Shown: positions 26,988 through 36,606 of the stretch, piece after piece
Layout of the letters: every line of letters begins with the position of its first letter
Position numbering within the stretch: the stretch's first letter is position 1
Assembly: GCA_913778495.1 (NCBI GenBank)
Contig: CAJYVD010000010.1
Coordinates: forward strand, 124,001-188,000
Length of the DNA: 64,000 nucleotides
Source: an uncultured Pantoea sp.
GTDB taxonomy: Bacteria; Pseudomonadota; Gammaproteobacteria; Enterobacterales; Enterobacteriaceae
Reading direction: 5' to 3'
The notes under the pieces: model-generated
The model's database searches: none
What the model saw: only the letters and a program-made list of their open reading frames with translations
Told to the model about the DNA's origin: nothing
Program-made: the position numbers and the translations under genes

Positions 26988-28776
26988 ATACGTTTTGGTT
27001 GGCACCTTGCGTGAGCCAGCGGCTCAGCATGCCGGCGCTGGAGTAACCTCGAATGACGGCGCTAAAGCTGTCGAAGCGGTTACTGATTTCGCTGACCTGA
27101 TTGTTGTACAGATCGCTCTCGGCACTCAGGACATCCAGCAGAGTGCGCCGCCCAAGGTGATACCACTGATCGTAAAAATCTTTTCGAATCCGATCGGACT
27201 CCACCGTTAACCCCTTATAAAGCGTGGCACGCTCCGCCATTGAGAACGCATCCTGATTGGCGGCACGCACTTTGTTTTCCAGATCGCGACGCTGCTCCTC
27301 CTGCTGCTGACGGCTGGCATCCGCCTGTTTGCGTGAGGCTAACTCCTGCGCGCGAACTGAACCGCCGCGGAACAGCGGCCAGCTCACGTTTAAACCGGTC
27401 TGCCAGGCCTGCTGGCGCCCCAGATCGTCTTCGCGCGTGTTTTTACTTACCGTCCAGTTGAGCTTGGGCAAGCCCGAGGCGCTGATGGCTTCCGCCTCTT
27501 TCTCGGCTGCGCGCGTTTCGGCACTGGCGTAGAGAATCACCGGATGCACATCCAGCTGCTTAAGCTGATGCTGTAGCGCGCCCGGCGCCAAAAGCCATTT
27601 ATCGCTGGCAGGCAGCGCCACGCGATTTCCGCCTAACAGTCGATTGAGCGTGATTTCTACGTCACGCGCACGTGACTCAGCGCTTTCCAGATAGCTACGC
27701 GCCTGTAACAAGCGCCCCTTTGCCTGCGTGAGTTCGCTGCGCCGCCCAGCATCCGATTGCACAATACCGCTCAGCATATTCACCAGTTCCGTCATGCGGG
27801 CCATATATTGCTTGCTGATGTCGATGATGTGCTGCTGTTTCGCCCACTCAATCAGCGCATTATTCACCTGCATGGCCAGCTCTTCGCGCTGCGCCTGCAC
27901 CTTGTATTGCGCCGAGGTGACGCGCTCCTCCCGGCTTTCAATGGTATGACGAGTTTGCCCGAAATCGATCAAATTGGTCGCCACAGACACGCTCAGAGCG
28001 GGAATATTACTCTGATTTTCATAATTTTTTACGCCCCCACCAAACTCTTTGGTGGCTGAACTGGCATTCACATCAACCTGCGGCCAGCGCTGCCCCTTGG
28101 CCTCATCAACGCTGGCTTCTGCCGCTTCGCCCTGTGCAAGATAGGACTTCAATACCGGGTTGATACGCCAGGCGATCCGCGCCGCGCTGAGGAACTGCCG
28201 CCGCAATTCATCTTCCATAACGGTGTCGGTGGCACGACCGTACAGGCTAATCTGCGCACCCTGGCTTGCAGGGGTCGCCTGGCGCGCAGTTTCTTTTGGC
28301 GGTGCCGCTGCGGTAGCAGAAACCAGCGTGGGGGTCTGGCTCAGCGCGCTGGCGGGCGGGGCTGAAGAGACCGGTTTGTTCGCCACCGCGACGCGCCTAA
28401 ACGGCGCTGGGCGACGCTGCTCCTCGGTGAGGAATCCGCCTCCTGACGGTGCCCGCTCCGGCGCAGCAGTGCGCGGTGGCGCCGTCGGTGATGCAGAGTG
28501 CGATGGCAAGGTCGCGGCTGTTATCCCGGCGGTGTGGCTCGCCGACGCCGGAGACACGCCTGCTGCGACAAACGGTTGAGCAGGTATCGCCGATTTCACC
28601 ACCGGGGCGGCAGGTGACGCTGGCGTATCCTGACCGCTCAGCGTCGCAAACAGCGTCAATTCCTGGCTATCGTTCGCCTCGGCGTGCACGCTCGACATCG
28701 CGGCTGTTGCGATACAGAGGGCAAGCAGCGAGAGGCGGCGCGCCATGTGATGGCGCATCTTATTGTTATTTTTCAT
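26986..28776 (-). CDS. TolC-family outer-membrane channel of the type I secretion operon, with a long Ala/Pro-rich N-terminal extension
   Basis: 596 residues, longer than the usual 430-480. A signal peptide is present (RRLSLLALCIATAAMSSVHA). Residues 35-170 are a low-complexity Ala/Pro/Ser/Thr stretch (PSHSASPTAPPRTAAPERAP and similar) not normal for TolC. The TolC fold follows from about 180, with two OEP repeats (VATNLIDFGQTRHTIESREE; NVSWPLFRGGSVRAQELASR) each marking a strand-to-helix transition. It is the third gene of the operon, five bases after the adaptor stop, and ends at a terminator. The likely role is the LapE-like exit duct for a large adhesin. The extension could span periplasm or peptidoglycan, or could interact with substrate; that is a guess. 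Confidence 0.88.
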   Translation of the reverse strand: MKNNNKMRHHMARRLSLLALCIATAAMSSVHAEANDSQELTLFATLSGQDTPASPAAPVVKSAIPAQPFVAAGVSPASASHTAGITAATLPSHSASPTAPPRTAAPERAPSGGGFLTEEQRRPAPFRRVAVANKPVSSAPPASALSQTPTLVSATAAAPPKETARQATPASQGAQISLYGRATDTVMEDELRRQFLSAARIAWRINPVLKSYLAQGEAAEASVDEAKGQRWPQVDVNASSATKEFGGGVKNYENQSNIPALSVSVATNLIDFGQTRHTIESREERVTSAQYKVQAQREELAMQVNNALIEWAKQQHIIDISKQYMARMTELVNMLSGIVQSDAGRRSELTQAKGRLLQARSYLESAESRARDVEITLNRLLGGNRVALPASDKWLLAPGALQHQLKQLDVHPVILYASAETRAAEKEAEAISASGLPKLNWTVSKNTREDDLGRQQAWQTGLNVSWPLFRGGSVRAQELASRKQADASRQQQEEQRRDLENKVRAANQDAFSMAERATLYKGLTVESDRIRKDFYDQWYHLGRRTLLDVLSAESDLYNNQVSEISNRFDSFSAVIRGYSSAGMLSRWLTQGANQNV

Positions 28777-28781
28777 GACAA

Positions 28782-30023
28782 TTAACGCTCGCGGAAGGCT
28801 TCTTTGGCTTTCAGCACGGGCTTCAGCAGGTAATCAAGGATGGTTTTTTCTCCCGTACGGATTTCAACCGTGGCGATCATGCCGGGGATAATCGGCAGAT
28901 CTTTATTACCCGCATGCAGCGTGCTTTTCTCGGTGAGGATCAACACCCGATAATAGGTGTCATCTGGACGCCCACTGGCGGCCTTTTGTTCGTCTTTTAA
29001 GGTATCGGGACTGATATACTCAACGTGACCATCAAGCCCGCCGTAGATCGCGAAATCGTAGGCGGTAATTTTGACCTTGGCCGGCAAGCCGGGACGCAAA
29101 AAGGCCACATCGGACGGACGAATCTTGCCTTCCACCAGCAGCTGCTCCTCCAGCGGAACAATTTCGAGAATATGTTCGCCGGGCTGAATCACGCCCCCAA
29201 TAGTATTGACCCGCACGTTTTTCACCGTGCCGCGCACCGGTGCGGTAATGGTGGTGCGATCCACGACGTCGGCGCGACCAATCAGGTTTTCACTGATTTG
29301 ACTCAGCTCCAGCTCCAGCCTTGCCAATTCAGTATTGGCTTCAGACTGGTAGCGGTTACGCCGCTCAACGATTTGCGCCTGAATATCATTGGCCTGGCGC
29401 TTCATTCGCAGCAGTTCCACTTCCGACAACAGCCCTTTTGCTGCCAGCGGCTCGGCCAGATGGATCTCCCGCATTGAGAGCGCATAACTGCGCTGCAGAG
29501 AGTTGATGCTGTCATTCAGCGCCCGCTTGCGCGCTTCATAGGCTTTGGTCTCTTGCGCCACTACCGCAGGATCGCTTTTCACCTGGTCGTCAAACGTCAG
29601 CGGTTGCGAATAGGCTTCGGCGCGCAGGCGCGCGATACTGCCCTTGAGGCCGATCATTTTGCTCAGCCCTTCTCGATAGCTGGACTGCGCGCGGGTTGGA
29701 TCGATTTTTAACAGCACGTCGCCGCGGTTTACCACCGATCCTTCACGCACGTTCATTTCAGCGAGAATGCCGCCTTCAAGGCTCTGGATCACCTGCTCAC
29801 GGCTGCGGGAGATCACTTTGCCATCGCCTTTGGTGATCTCCTCCACGCGAGCAAAATGAGCCCACGTCAGCCCGATCCCGATGACGGCAATGATGATCCA
29901 CAGCACCAGACGCGATCCTGGCGTGGTTTGCGCCAGCAGTGAGGCCTGCACATCGTTCATGAATTCGCCATCAGCGGCGGACAGCGGTTTTTTACGGTTA
30001 CGCCAAGGGAGTAAAGCGATCAT
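28782..30023 (-). CDS. HlyD/LapC-type periplasmic adaptor (membrane fusion protein) of type I secretion
   Basis: 413 residues. A short cytoplasmic N-terminus is followed by a single membrane anchor (LVLWIIIAVIGIGLTWAHFA) at about 35-55. The split lipoyl/biotinyl-like domain then appears (GDGKVISRSREQVIQSLEGG and GTVKNVRVNTIGGVIQPGE) around a long coiled-coil hairpin at about 110-230, with the beta-barrel and the terminal HlyD signature PIIPGMIATVEIRTGEKTIL near the end. It bridges the inner-membrane ABC exporter and the TolC-type channel. The start overlaps the ABC gene stop by four bases (ATGA). Confidence 0.93.
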   Translation of the reverse strand: MIALLPWRNRKKPLSAADGEFMNDVQASLLAQTTPGSRLVLWIIIAVIGIGLTWAHFARVEEITKGDGKVISRSREQVIQSLEGGILAEMNVREGSVVNRGDVLLKIDPTRAQSSYREGLSKMIGLKGSIARLRAEAYSQPLTFDDQVKSDPAVVAQETKAYEARKRALNDSINSLQRSYALSMREIHLAEPLAAKGLLSEVELLRMKRQANDIQAQIVERRNRYQSEANTELARLELELSQISENLIGRADVVDRTTITAPVRGTVKNVRVNTIGGVIQPGEHILEIVPLEEQLLVEGKIRPSDVAFLRPGLPAKVKITAYDFAIYGGLDGHVEYISPDTLKDEQKAASGRPDDTYYRVLILTEKSTLHAGNKDLPIIPGMIATVEIRTGEKTILDYLLKPVLKAKEAFRER

Positions 30024-32365
30024 GCTAACGCCTCCTCGGTGGCCGTGGCGTTAGCCACAGGCGCTGACGGTTGAGAGGTCGACGCCTGTGGGGGGACGCC
30101 TGCTTCTGGAGGAGAAGAGGCTTTTACCGCGCGCGCGTCTACTGCGCCCGACGGCGTCTGACGTGCCTTGCCAGCCTTGTTCTCCAGCGCCGCCAGTACC
30201 TGCTCTTTGGGGCCATCTGCCACAATTTTGCCCTCTTCGACCACGATAATGCGATCCACCAGCGTCAAAATGGAGGGACGATGCGTCACAACCACCAGCG
30301 TATGGCCTTCGCTGGCGCGACGCAGATGCGCCAGAAACAGGTTTTCTGTCATGCTGTCCATGGCACTGGTTGGCTCATCCATCAGCAGCACCTTGGGCCG
30401 CGTCAATAGCGTCCTGGCCAGCGACACCAACTGGCGCTGTCCGCCGGATAATGACTCACCGCCTTCGCCTACCGAGAGATTAATCCCTGCGGGATGACGT
30501 GCCGCGACCTGATCCAGACCGGTGAGGTTCAGGACGCGCAGCAGTTCGCTGGCGGTGGCATCGGGACGGCCAATCATGACGTTTTCGCGCAGCGTGCCGT
30601 AGAACAGGCGCGCGTTCTGACCAACGAATCCCACGGTTTTACGCCAGTCCGCCGGATCAATCTGGTTGACGTCGAGCCCATCCGCGCAGACCTGGCCTTT
30701 CACAGGCTGATACAAACGTGCCATTACCCGTAACAGCGTCGATTTACCGCTGCCGATCCGACCCAAAATCGCCACGCGCTCGCCGGCTTTAATGGTCAAT
30801 GAAATGTCTTTGAGGATCTCTGGATTCGGCGCCATAGGCGGTGCAGGATATGAGAAGCTGACATTTTTGAGCGAAATGGCACCGGTGAGCGGTGGGTTGG
30901 TGAGATAGGTTTTGCTGCTATCGCGATCCACCGGCATCTCCATCAAGCGATTAAGCGACGTCAGGGCCGCTTTCGCCTGCTGATAGCGCACGGCCAGTCC
31001 AATCACCTGCCCTAAGGGTCCGGTGGCACGGCTCGCCAACATGACGGTGGCGATCATCGCCCCCATCGTAAACGTGCCTGCATCAATCAGGTAAACGCCT
31101 GCTACGACCAACATAACGGTCTGAAACTGCTGTAAAAATGTCACGACGCCGGTGGCAAGCGTGGAGTAGCGTTTAGATTTCATGCTGTTGGCAGATTGCA
31201 GCGCGCTAAAGTTTTCCCAGCGGCGCTGCATGTGCGCTTCTCCGCCGACCGCTTTCAGCGTTTCCATGCCTTCCACTGACTCAATCAGCACGCCCTGCTT
31301 CAGGGAAGCGTCGCGCAGATTTTCTTTCATGATGCGGGCAAGGGGCCATTGGATTAACGCACTGACAATAATGATCAAGGGGATCATCATCATTGGGATA
31401 ATCGCCAGCGGGCCGCTGATAAAGAAAATGACGCCCACGAACATCAGGATAAACGGCAGATCGGAAATCGCCGCCAGCGTGGCCGAGGCGACAAAATCGC
31501 GCACTGACTCATATTCACGAATCTGGTTGGCAAAGGTGCCCGATGAGGACGGTTTATGTTCCATTTGGATCGACATCGCTTGTCGAAACAGCATGCTACC
31601 TAAAACCAGATCGGCCTTTTTACCCGCCATATCCAGCAAATGTGCGCGTACATAGCGCGTGATGGCTTCAAACACCATCGCGATAGTCACACCAATTGCC
31701 AGCGACCATAGCGTTACAAAAGCCTGATTCGGTACGACGCGATCGTAGACGTTCATGGTGAAGAAGATGCTGGCAAGCGCCAACACGTTGATTAAAACGG
31801 CGGCGATGGCCGCGCTGCGGTAGTAGCGACGGTAGCGCCACAGCGTGGAGAATAACCAATGGCCTTTAACCTCCGGCAGCATCTCACTGGCGCGCTCGTC
31901 AACCACGGCGGCCGGTTTCACCATCACGGCAAAGCCCGCGTAGATGTCGTTTAGCTCTGCCAGCGGCATCTCTACTGGCTTATCGCCAACATCCGGCATG
32001 ACGAGCTGGAAACGAAGTTCACGCTTGTTCTCCTCATCGGTGTGAATGCGACGCGATAAAACGATACAGCCACCGCCATTGCTGCGCAGCAGGATCATTG
32101 GCATCAACTGCTCCGGGAGATCCTGCAGGCGACGCTCGACCATACCGCCCGTCAGACCGGCATTTTCCAGCGCCATCATCGCTTGCGACGGCGACAGCAG
32201 TGTCGCCTTTGGCAAGCCCGCGACCAGCGCATCTTCACTTTTTTCACGTTGATAGTGTTTACATATCCACGCCACGCTTTTTAGCAGCGTGTCGTCCACT
32301 TTTGTCTCGATACGAGCGACTGAACGCGCATCCTGCTCTACGGCATTCTGCTTAGGGTCCACCAT
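30020..32365 (-). CDS. LapB-type type I secretion ABC transporter (permease/ATPase)
   Basis: 781 residues. The N-terminal 40-170 has the C39-like fold (LSPSQAMMALENAGL, MILLRSNGGGCIVLSRR) but lacks the catalytic Cys-His arrangement, so it is a substrate-binding C39-like domain rather than a peptidase. Six membrane segments lie at about 205-480. The nucleotide-binding domain is complete: Walker A GRIGSGKST, Q-loop VGQN, signature SLSGGQRQ, Walker B VLLMDEPTSAMD and an H-loop VVTHR. An extra 60-residue Ala/Pro-rich tail follows. It drives export of a large substrate. The closest candidate in the window is the DUF4347 protein at 301-5604. Other substrates outside the window are possible. Confidence 0.93.
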   Translation of the reverse strand: MVDPKQNAVEQDARSVARIETKVDDTLLKSVAWICKHYQREKSEDALVAGLPKATLLSPSQAMMALENAGLTGGMVERRLQDLPEQLMPMILLRSNGGGCIVLSRRIHTDEENKRELRFQLVMPDVGDKPVEMPLAELNDIYAGFAVMVKPAAVVDERASEMLPEVKGHWLFSTLWRYRRYYRSAAIAAVLINVLALASIFFTMNVYDRVVPNQAFVTLWSLAIGVTIAMVFEAITRYVRAHLLDMAGKKADLVLGSMLFRQAMSIQMEHKPSSSGTFANQIREYESVRDFVASATLAAISDLPFILMFVGVIFFISGPLAIIPMMMIPLIIIVSALIQWPLARIMKENLRDASLKQGVLIESVEGMETLKAVGGEAHMQRRWENFSALQSANSMKSKRYSTLATGVVTFLQQFQTVMLVVAGVYLIDAGTFTMGAMIATVMLASRATGPLGQVIGLAVRYQQAKAALTSLNRLMEMPVDRDSSKTYLTNPPLTGAISLKNVSFSYPAPPMAPNPEILKDISLTIKAGERVAILGRIGSGKSTLLRVMARLYQPVKGQVCADGLDVNQIDPADWRKTVGFVGQNARLFYGTLRENVMIGRPDATASELLRVLNLTGLDQVAARHPAGINLSVGEGGESLSGGQRQLVSLARTLLTRPKVLLMDEPTSAMDSMTENLFLAHLRRASEGHTLVVVTHRPSILTLVDRIIVVEEGKIVADGPKEQVLAALENKAGKARQTPSGAVDARAVKASSPPEAGVPPQASTSQPSAPVANATATEEALA

Positions 32366-32737
32366 TTCCCACTCCTGTAAACTGACGAAAGCGGTAAGCC
32401 GAAGCTCACCGATGCTCTTTCTGAATTGGGAAAATTCTGACAGATGGTGATGAAAACCCTGTCCAGGACTCGTCTCAAACGGACGCAGAGAAATCGACGC
32501 AATGCACCTTTCCCGCGCGAAACAAGGAAAGCGTATTTCTTTACATGCACTTAATTAAAAAAAGTACGCAAATTATCTTGCTGATATTGCAGGCGGGGGC
32601 AGCCGAAGTGGCGCTAAAAAAAGCGTTTCGGCAAGCAGGTTGAACGAAGCGCTTTTAAACAGCCTGTCGGTCGTAAGGTGAGAAAGTGGGTACGCAGGCG
32701 GCGCAGGGATCCGCGAGGTTATCAGCCGCGGTGAGGT
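32366..32737. other. Non-coding region upstream of the type I secretion operon
   Basis: About 370 bp without a convincing gene. Bases 32540-32600 are AT-rich and should contain the leftward promoter of the secretion operon. No operator is identifiable by eye. Confidence 0.5.
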
Positions 32738-34162
32738 TCAGGCTACATCGTTAGCCGCTGCCTGCGACGCGACGGCCGGAGAGGTTTGATTGCGGCCATT
32801 TCGTTTGGAAAGAAAAAGATGCTTGTCTGCGGCAGAAACCAGACGGTTAATCACTGCCGACCACTCGCGCTCCTGCTGCGCGCAGCCGCGCGCCAGCCCG
32901 ATACTGGCGGTGATCGTTACCGTATTGCCCTGGATCCAGAATTTCTCCTTCACCAGCGCGTGCCGCACCGCCTCTGCCAAGTGATACAGCTGAGCATGGC
33001 TGTAGTCAAACACCACGACCACAAACTCTTCGCCGCCAAACCGGCACACCATGCCGCGATTGCCGACCACACGTTGAATCCGGCGCGCGATCTCTTCCAG
33101 CACGCTGTCGCCGGCGTCATGACCGAAATTATCATTGATGGCTTTGAAGTAATCGACATCCAGCATCATGACCCCAACCTCACGATTGTTGGAAAAGGGC
33201 TGCTGACGAAGGCGCTCATACAGGCCGCTACGCGACAGAAGCTGGGTCAGGAAATCGAAATTGGCGCGCAGTGCGAGGCGATGGTTCAGCTGGCGGATAG
33301 CGTCCATGCTAACGGCCACGAGCAGCGGGCTCAGCGCCACCGTCGCCACGCCCAAACGCGCCGACGTAAGATGGCTGATGGGCAGAAGAGCATCATCGCC
33401 CTGAATGTTCATTACGCCGTGTGAGACCAGAACAATCTCAGTGATGCCGGTCAGGAGGATCACCAAGCTGGTAAGCGGAATGGGCAGTGCGATGGCGCAC
33501 CAGATCAGTGCCGGAACGGGAAACGTCAGGCTGCCGGCACCGCCAATCATCGCGCCCACTGTGAGAGAAAGCCCCACCGCAGCTAACGGCAGCAACATGC
33601 GGGAAGCGAACATTGTGCGCGGCGCGGCGCTGCGCAACGGCGGTGCCAGTAGCACCGGCAGCAACATCAATGAGGTCGAAAACTGCTCGCTGAACCAGTC
33701 TCCCCAAGCCATGATGAAGCGCGTATTGAAATCAATGTCCTGCGCCCACGCGCCCCAGGTGGCACAGGCGGCGGCACCGCACAGGCAGGCCGGGAATATC
33801 CGCATGGCGTTGAACACTTGGCTGTTTGCGCCGGGGGGTTGCAGGTGGCGAATCAAGACGCTGACGCAGACCAGAATAAACAAGATGTTGGCAAAATTAA
33901 CCGTTACCGCCGGCAGCGCCCAACCGGAAAATACCGTGTCGTTAACGATCATTGCGGCAAAGCAAACCAGATAACAGGAGAACGTGTGCAGAAAAGGATG
34001 ACGCAGCATTAATCCGGCGATAATGGCGTTTACCGGCCAAAACAGGGAGAGCTCCTGGGGCACGCGCAGGTGACTGCCAATAAAACAGAAAAAAAACGTT
34101 ATCAGAAACAGCGATAGCGTGTTCTTTGGGGTGCTTTTTTCGTCAAACAGTGTAACGCGCAT
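32738..34162 (-). CDS. MASE1-type membrane diguanylate cyclase (GGDEF)
   Basis: 474 residues from the ATG at 34160-34162. The frame extends 60 codons further 5', but those residues are basic and unlike a protein start, and AGGG precedes the chosen ATG. The N-terminal 290 residues form eight or so membrane segments in MASE1 style (TLSLFLITFFFCFIGS, FWPVNAIIAGLMLRHP). A short helix links to the GGDEF domain. The catalytic motif is intact, RFGGEEF with GGEEF at 376-380, and the DVDYFKAINDNFGHDAGD metal/GTP signature is upstream. No RxxD inhibitory site is present five residues before GGEEF, so product inhibition may be absent. It lies upstream of and in the same direction as the type I secretion operon. 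In LapA-type systems c-di-GMP controls adhesin retention, which makes a functional link plausible but unproven. Confidence 0.9.
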   Translation of the reverse strand: MRVTLFDEKSTPKNTLSLFLITFFFCFIGSHLRVPQELSLFWPVNAIIAGLMLRHPFLHTFSCYLVCFAAMIVNDTVFSGWALPAVTVNFANILFILVCVSVLIRHLQPPGANSQVFNAMRIFPACLCGAAACATWGAWAQDIDFNTRFIMAWGDWFSEQFSTSLMLLPVLLAPPLRSAAPRTMFASRMLLPLAAVGLSLTVGAMIGGAGSLTFPVPALIWCAIALPIPLTSLVILLTGITEIVLVSHGVMNIQGDDALLPISHLTSARLGVATVALSPLLVAVSMDAIRQLNHRLALRANFDFLTQLLSRSGLYERLRQQPFSNNREVGVMMLDVDYFKAINDNFGHDAGDSVLEEIARRIQRVVGNRGMVCRFGGEEFVVVVFDYSHAQLYHLAEAVRHALVKEKFWIQGNTVTITASIGLARGCAQQEREWSAVINRLVSAADKHLFLSKRNGRNQTSPAVASQAAANDVA

Positions 34163-34358
34163 ACGTCTGAACCCTGTAACCTGGAGATCCGTGCTCTTGC
34201 GCCTTGCGGCATCATGCAGACCATTAGAGCGGAAAACCCGGATAATGATCTTGCGAATAAAACAGCGTTCGATGTGTTGCTCTTCGGCTGGGACGCTACG
34301 CTTTCGCCAGGTCGCACGGCGACACGGCAAACGGCGTGGCATATTATGCCCTGCAATT

Positions 34359-34393
34359 AAAAAAATCGGATATCCGAGATATCCGATTTTTTT
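34359..34393. terminator. Bidirectional terminator after the SulP transporter gene
   Basis: A perfect 16-bp inverted repeat (A7-TCGGATATC, loop CGA, GATATCCGA-T7) works in both directions. It follows the SulP gene on the minus strand. Confidence 0.85.
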
Positions 34394-34423
34394 GGGTGCA
34401 TTCAGGTTAGAGACCGATTGTGC

Positions 34424-35899
34424 TTACTTAACCGCCACCGGCCACTGACTTAAACGAATGCCGCGTTCGCGCGCGTTTTCGCCAAAATCCTGCAACACCG
34501 CTTTAACGTCCGGGTCCATATAGTTGGCGTTACCGTGATCCACAATAACCGTACTGTTTTCGGGAATTTCCGCCAGCAGCCCCTGTAACGTGGGATTGTG
34601 CAGGAAGGTGAGATTTTGCCGAAAGCGCAACACGTAGTGGTCGTCATGACGGGTCAACTGCAGCGCATTACGGTGGCTTTTATAGAGGCTGCACACCACT
34701 TGGGTGACAATGCCGAGGCCAATACCCGCCAGCATGCCAAACGCGATGATGCCGCCAATCGTCGCCAGAAAAGGAATAGACTGCTGCGGTCCCATGCGGA
34801 ACTGCTCGACAAAGAGCCGTGGCGTGGCCAGCTTATAGCCCGTGAAGAGCAGCACGGCTGCCAGGCTGGCAAGCGGAATAGCATTGAGCAGTTCACTAAA
34901 CCACAGGCCGCAGATCAGCAGTAGCACGCCGTGGATCAGAATCGACAGTTTGCTTTGCGCCCCTACGCTGACGTTCACGGAGCTGCGCACAATCACCGCC
35001 GTTATCGGCATTGCCCCTAACAGCCCAGAGGTGAGATTTCCCACGCCTTGCGCAAACATCTCTTTATTGGGTGATGGCGCAGGATGCTGCGGGCGCAGCT
35101 TTTTCAGCGCCTCCTGACTGAGCAAGGTTTCCAGGCTGGCCACCAGCGCCAGCGTGACCGCAACAATCCATACAGCCGGTTCTTGCCAGGCAAGCCAGTC
35201 TGGCGTTTCCAGCTCGGCAGCAAGCGCCGCTACGCTGTCAAACTGCGGCAAAGCGATGCGCGGCAATCCATCCGATAAGCCCGGTAACAGTCGGTCGCCA
35301 AAAACCGTTGCCATGCATCCCAACAGCACCGCCACCAGCGGTCCAGGGATCCAACTCAGTGCCTTAATGGCTTTGATTTGCGGCGTGGTCCACAGCCAGA
35401 GCACCGCCAGTCCCGCAGCGGCCACCAGCGCGGCACTCGGTGAGAAGGCCATTTCACCGGTCGCCAGCGAGACCAGTTCCGCATCGCCTTGTGCGCCGAG
35501 CGCCACGGTGATTTGCTGCATAATCAGTAAGATACCTATTGCTGCCAGCATGCCTTTAATCACGCTGCCCGGCACCAAACCGATAAAGCGCCCCGCACGC
35601 AGCAAGCCCAGCACGCATTGCAGAACCCCGGCCAGAATCAGCGCGGTGAGAAACGCAGAAAAACTGCCCAGCGTTTGGATCGACGCCACCACAATGGTCA
35701 CCAGCCCCGCCGCCGGGCCACTCACAGCAAAGCGCGAGGGACTCAGTGCGGTCACCAGCAAGCCACCGATAACGCCGGTAAGCAAGCCAGCGAACGGGGG
35801 GAGTCCGCTGGCTTGCGCGATCCCCAAACAGAGCGGCAGCGCCACCAAAAACACCACCAGACCTGCGGGAATATCTTGACGAAGCGTGTGAAGATTCAT
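34424..35899 (-). CDS. SulP/SLC26-family inorganic anion transporter
   Basis: 491 residues. Eleven or twelve membrane segments span about 10-390. Family features are the N-terminal RQDIPAGLVVFLVALPLCLG, the GLPPFAGLLTGVIGGLL segment and SGPAAGLVTIVVAS (the SulP anion-site helix). A short C-terminal STAS-like domain is at about 425-491 (LRFRQNLTFLHNP, STVIVDHGNANYMDPDVKAV). It is compact, and no carbonic anhydrase is fused. The related subgroup transports bicarbonate or sulfate; which anion this one carries cannot be told. A monocistronic unit is likely: 700 bp non-coding upstream and a strong terminator downstream. Confidence 0.88.
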   Translation of the reverse strand: MNLHTLRQDIPAGLVVFLVALPLCLGIAQASGLPPFAGLLTGVIGGLLVTALSPSRFAVSGPAAGLVTIVVASIQTLGSFSAFLTALILAGVLQCVLGLLRAGRFIGLVPGSVIKGMLAAIGILLIMQQITVALGAQGDAELVSLATGEMAFSPSAALVAAAGLAVLWLWTTPQIKAIKALSWIPGPLVAVLLGCMATVFGDRLLPGLSDGLPRIALPQFDSVAALAAELETPDWLAWQEPAVWIVAVTLALVASLETLLSQEALKKLRPQHPAPSPNKEMFAQGVGNLTSGLLGAMPITAVIVRSSVNVSVGAQSKLSILIHGVLLLICGLWFSELLNAIPLASLAAVLLFTGYKLATPRLFVEQFRMGPQQSIPFLATIGGIIAFGMLAGIGLGIVTQVVCSLYKSHRNALQLTRHDDHYVLRFRQNLTFLHNPTLQGLLAEIPENSTVIVDHGNANYMDPDVKAVLQDFGENARERGIRLSQWPVAVK

Positions 35900-36606
35900 G
35901 GTAAAGGCTCCTCTGCGGGTGGCGTAATAAAGGCATTTAGATGACCCACTTCGCGGTCATTATCTCCCCCAAAGCGGTGCGGCAAGGGCCAACGGCGATG
36001 TTTCGCTAAAAAAGGTTTCAGGCTTGTCACAATTCTCTTCTCTCGTTATCCGGACAGGACACATCACAGTGAAAAATCCGGCTAATCAGGCGCGTGTAAT
36101 AAAATGGAAAAGGGAAAAAGCAGCGCTTTCTCACAGAAATTGTTTATAGCCGCTAATGAATAACGGCGCACTGAAAATATTTTATAGCCGCGCAAAAGGA
36201 CATTTACCGTAAAATAATTGTCAATTTATGTGCAGGTAAAGTAAGTTTCCGCAAGGAAATAAAATAGTAATGAAATAAATAATTTTAATTAAAATCAAAT
36301 AGTTAATTAATAAAACCCAGTAAAAAAGCAGACAAAAAAATACAGCCAGAGTTTGCGGGGTTTTAGTTCGTGCGGGGAAAAATGTGTCTTATTGGTGAGA
36401 AAAATCTTAATTACACAATTTATCAATAGCGTAATAAGCTGGTTTTGCGCGTAAATACCCGCAGTTTGTCCTACGAGATATTCTGATCGCGCCATGAGAT
36501 CAGGAAATTAATGAGCACGTTAATAATCACAGAAAAAGTAAAGATGCCTGGTCCTGAATAGCCACCTCCAGCGCCCGTTGACCCACGCGCAGAAGGTGGC
36601 ACAGGA
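35900..36606. other. Non-coding, AT-rich region between the SulP and e(P4) phosphatase genes
   Basis: About 700 bp. Bases 36100-36330 are strongly AT-rich. A 62-codon frame at 36307-36495 (minus) has no good ribosome site and is not called. The promoter for the SulP gene probably lies at 35900-36100. Confidence 0.5.

Noticed and set aside
26986-34342. LapD/LapG adhesin-release pair
   Set aside because: No transglutaminase-like protease or GGDEF-EAL receptor is encoded in the window; only the GGDEF cyclase is present.
36307-36495. 62-codon minus-strand frame in AT-rich DNA
   Set aside because: No ribosome site and no recognisable features; better treated as non-coding.
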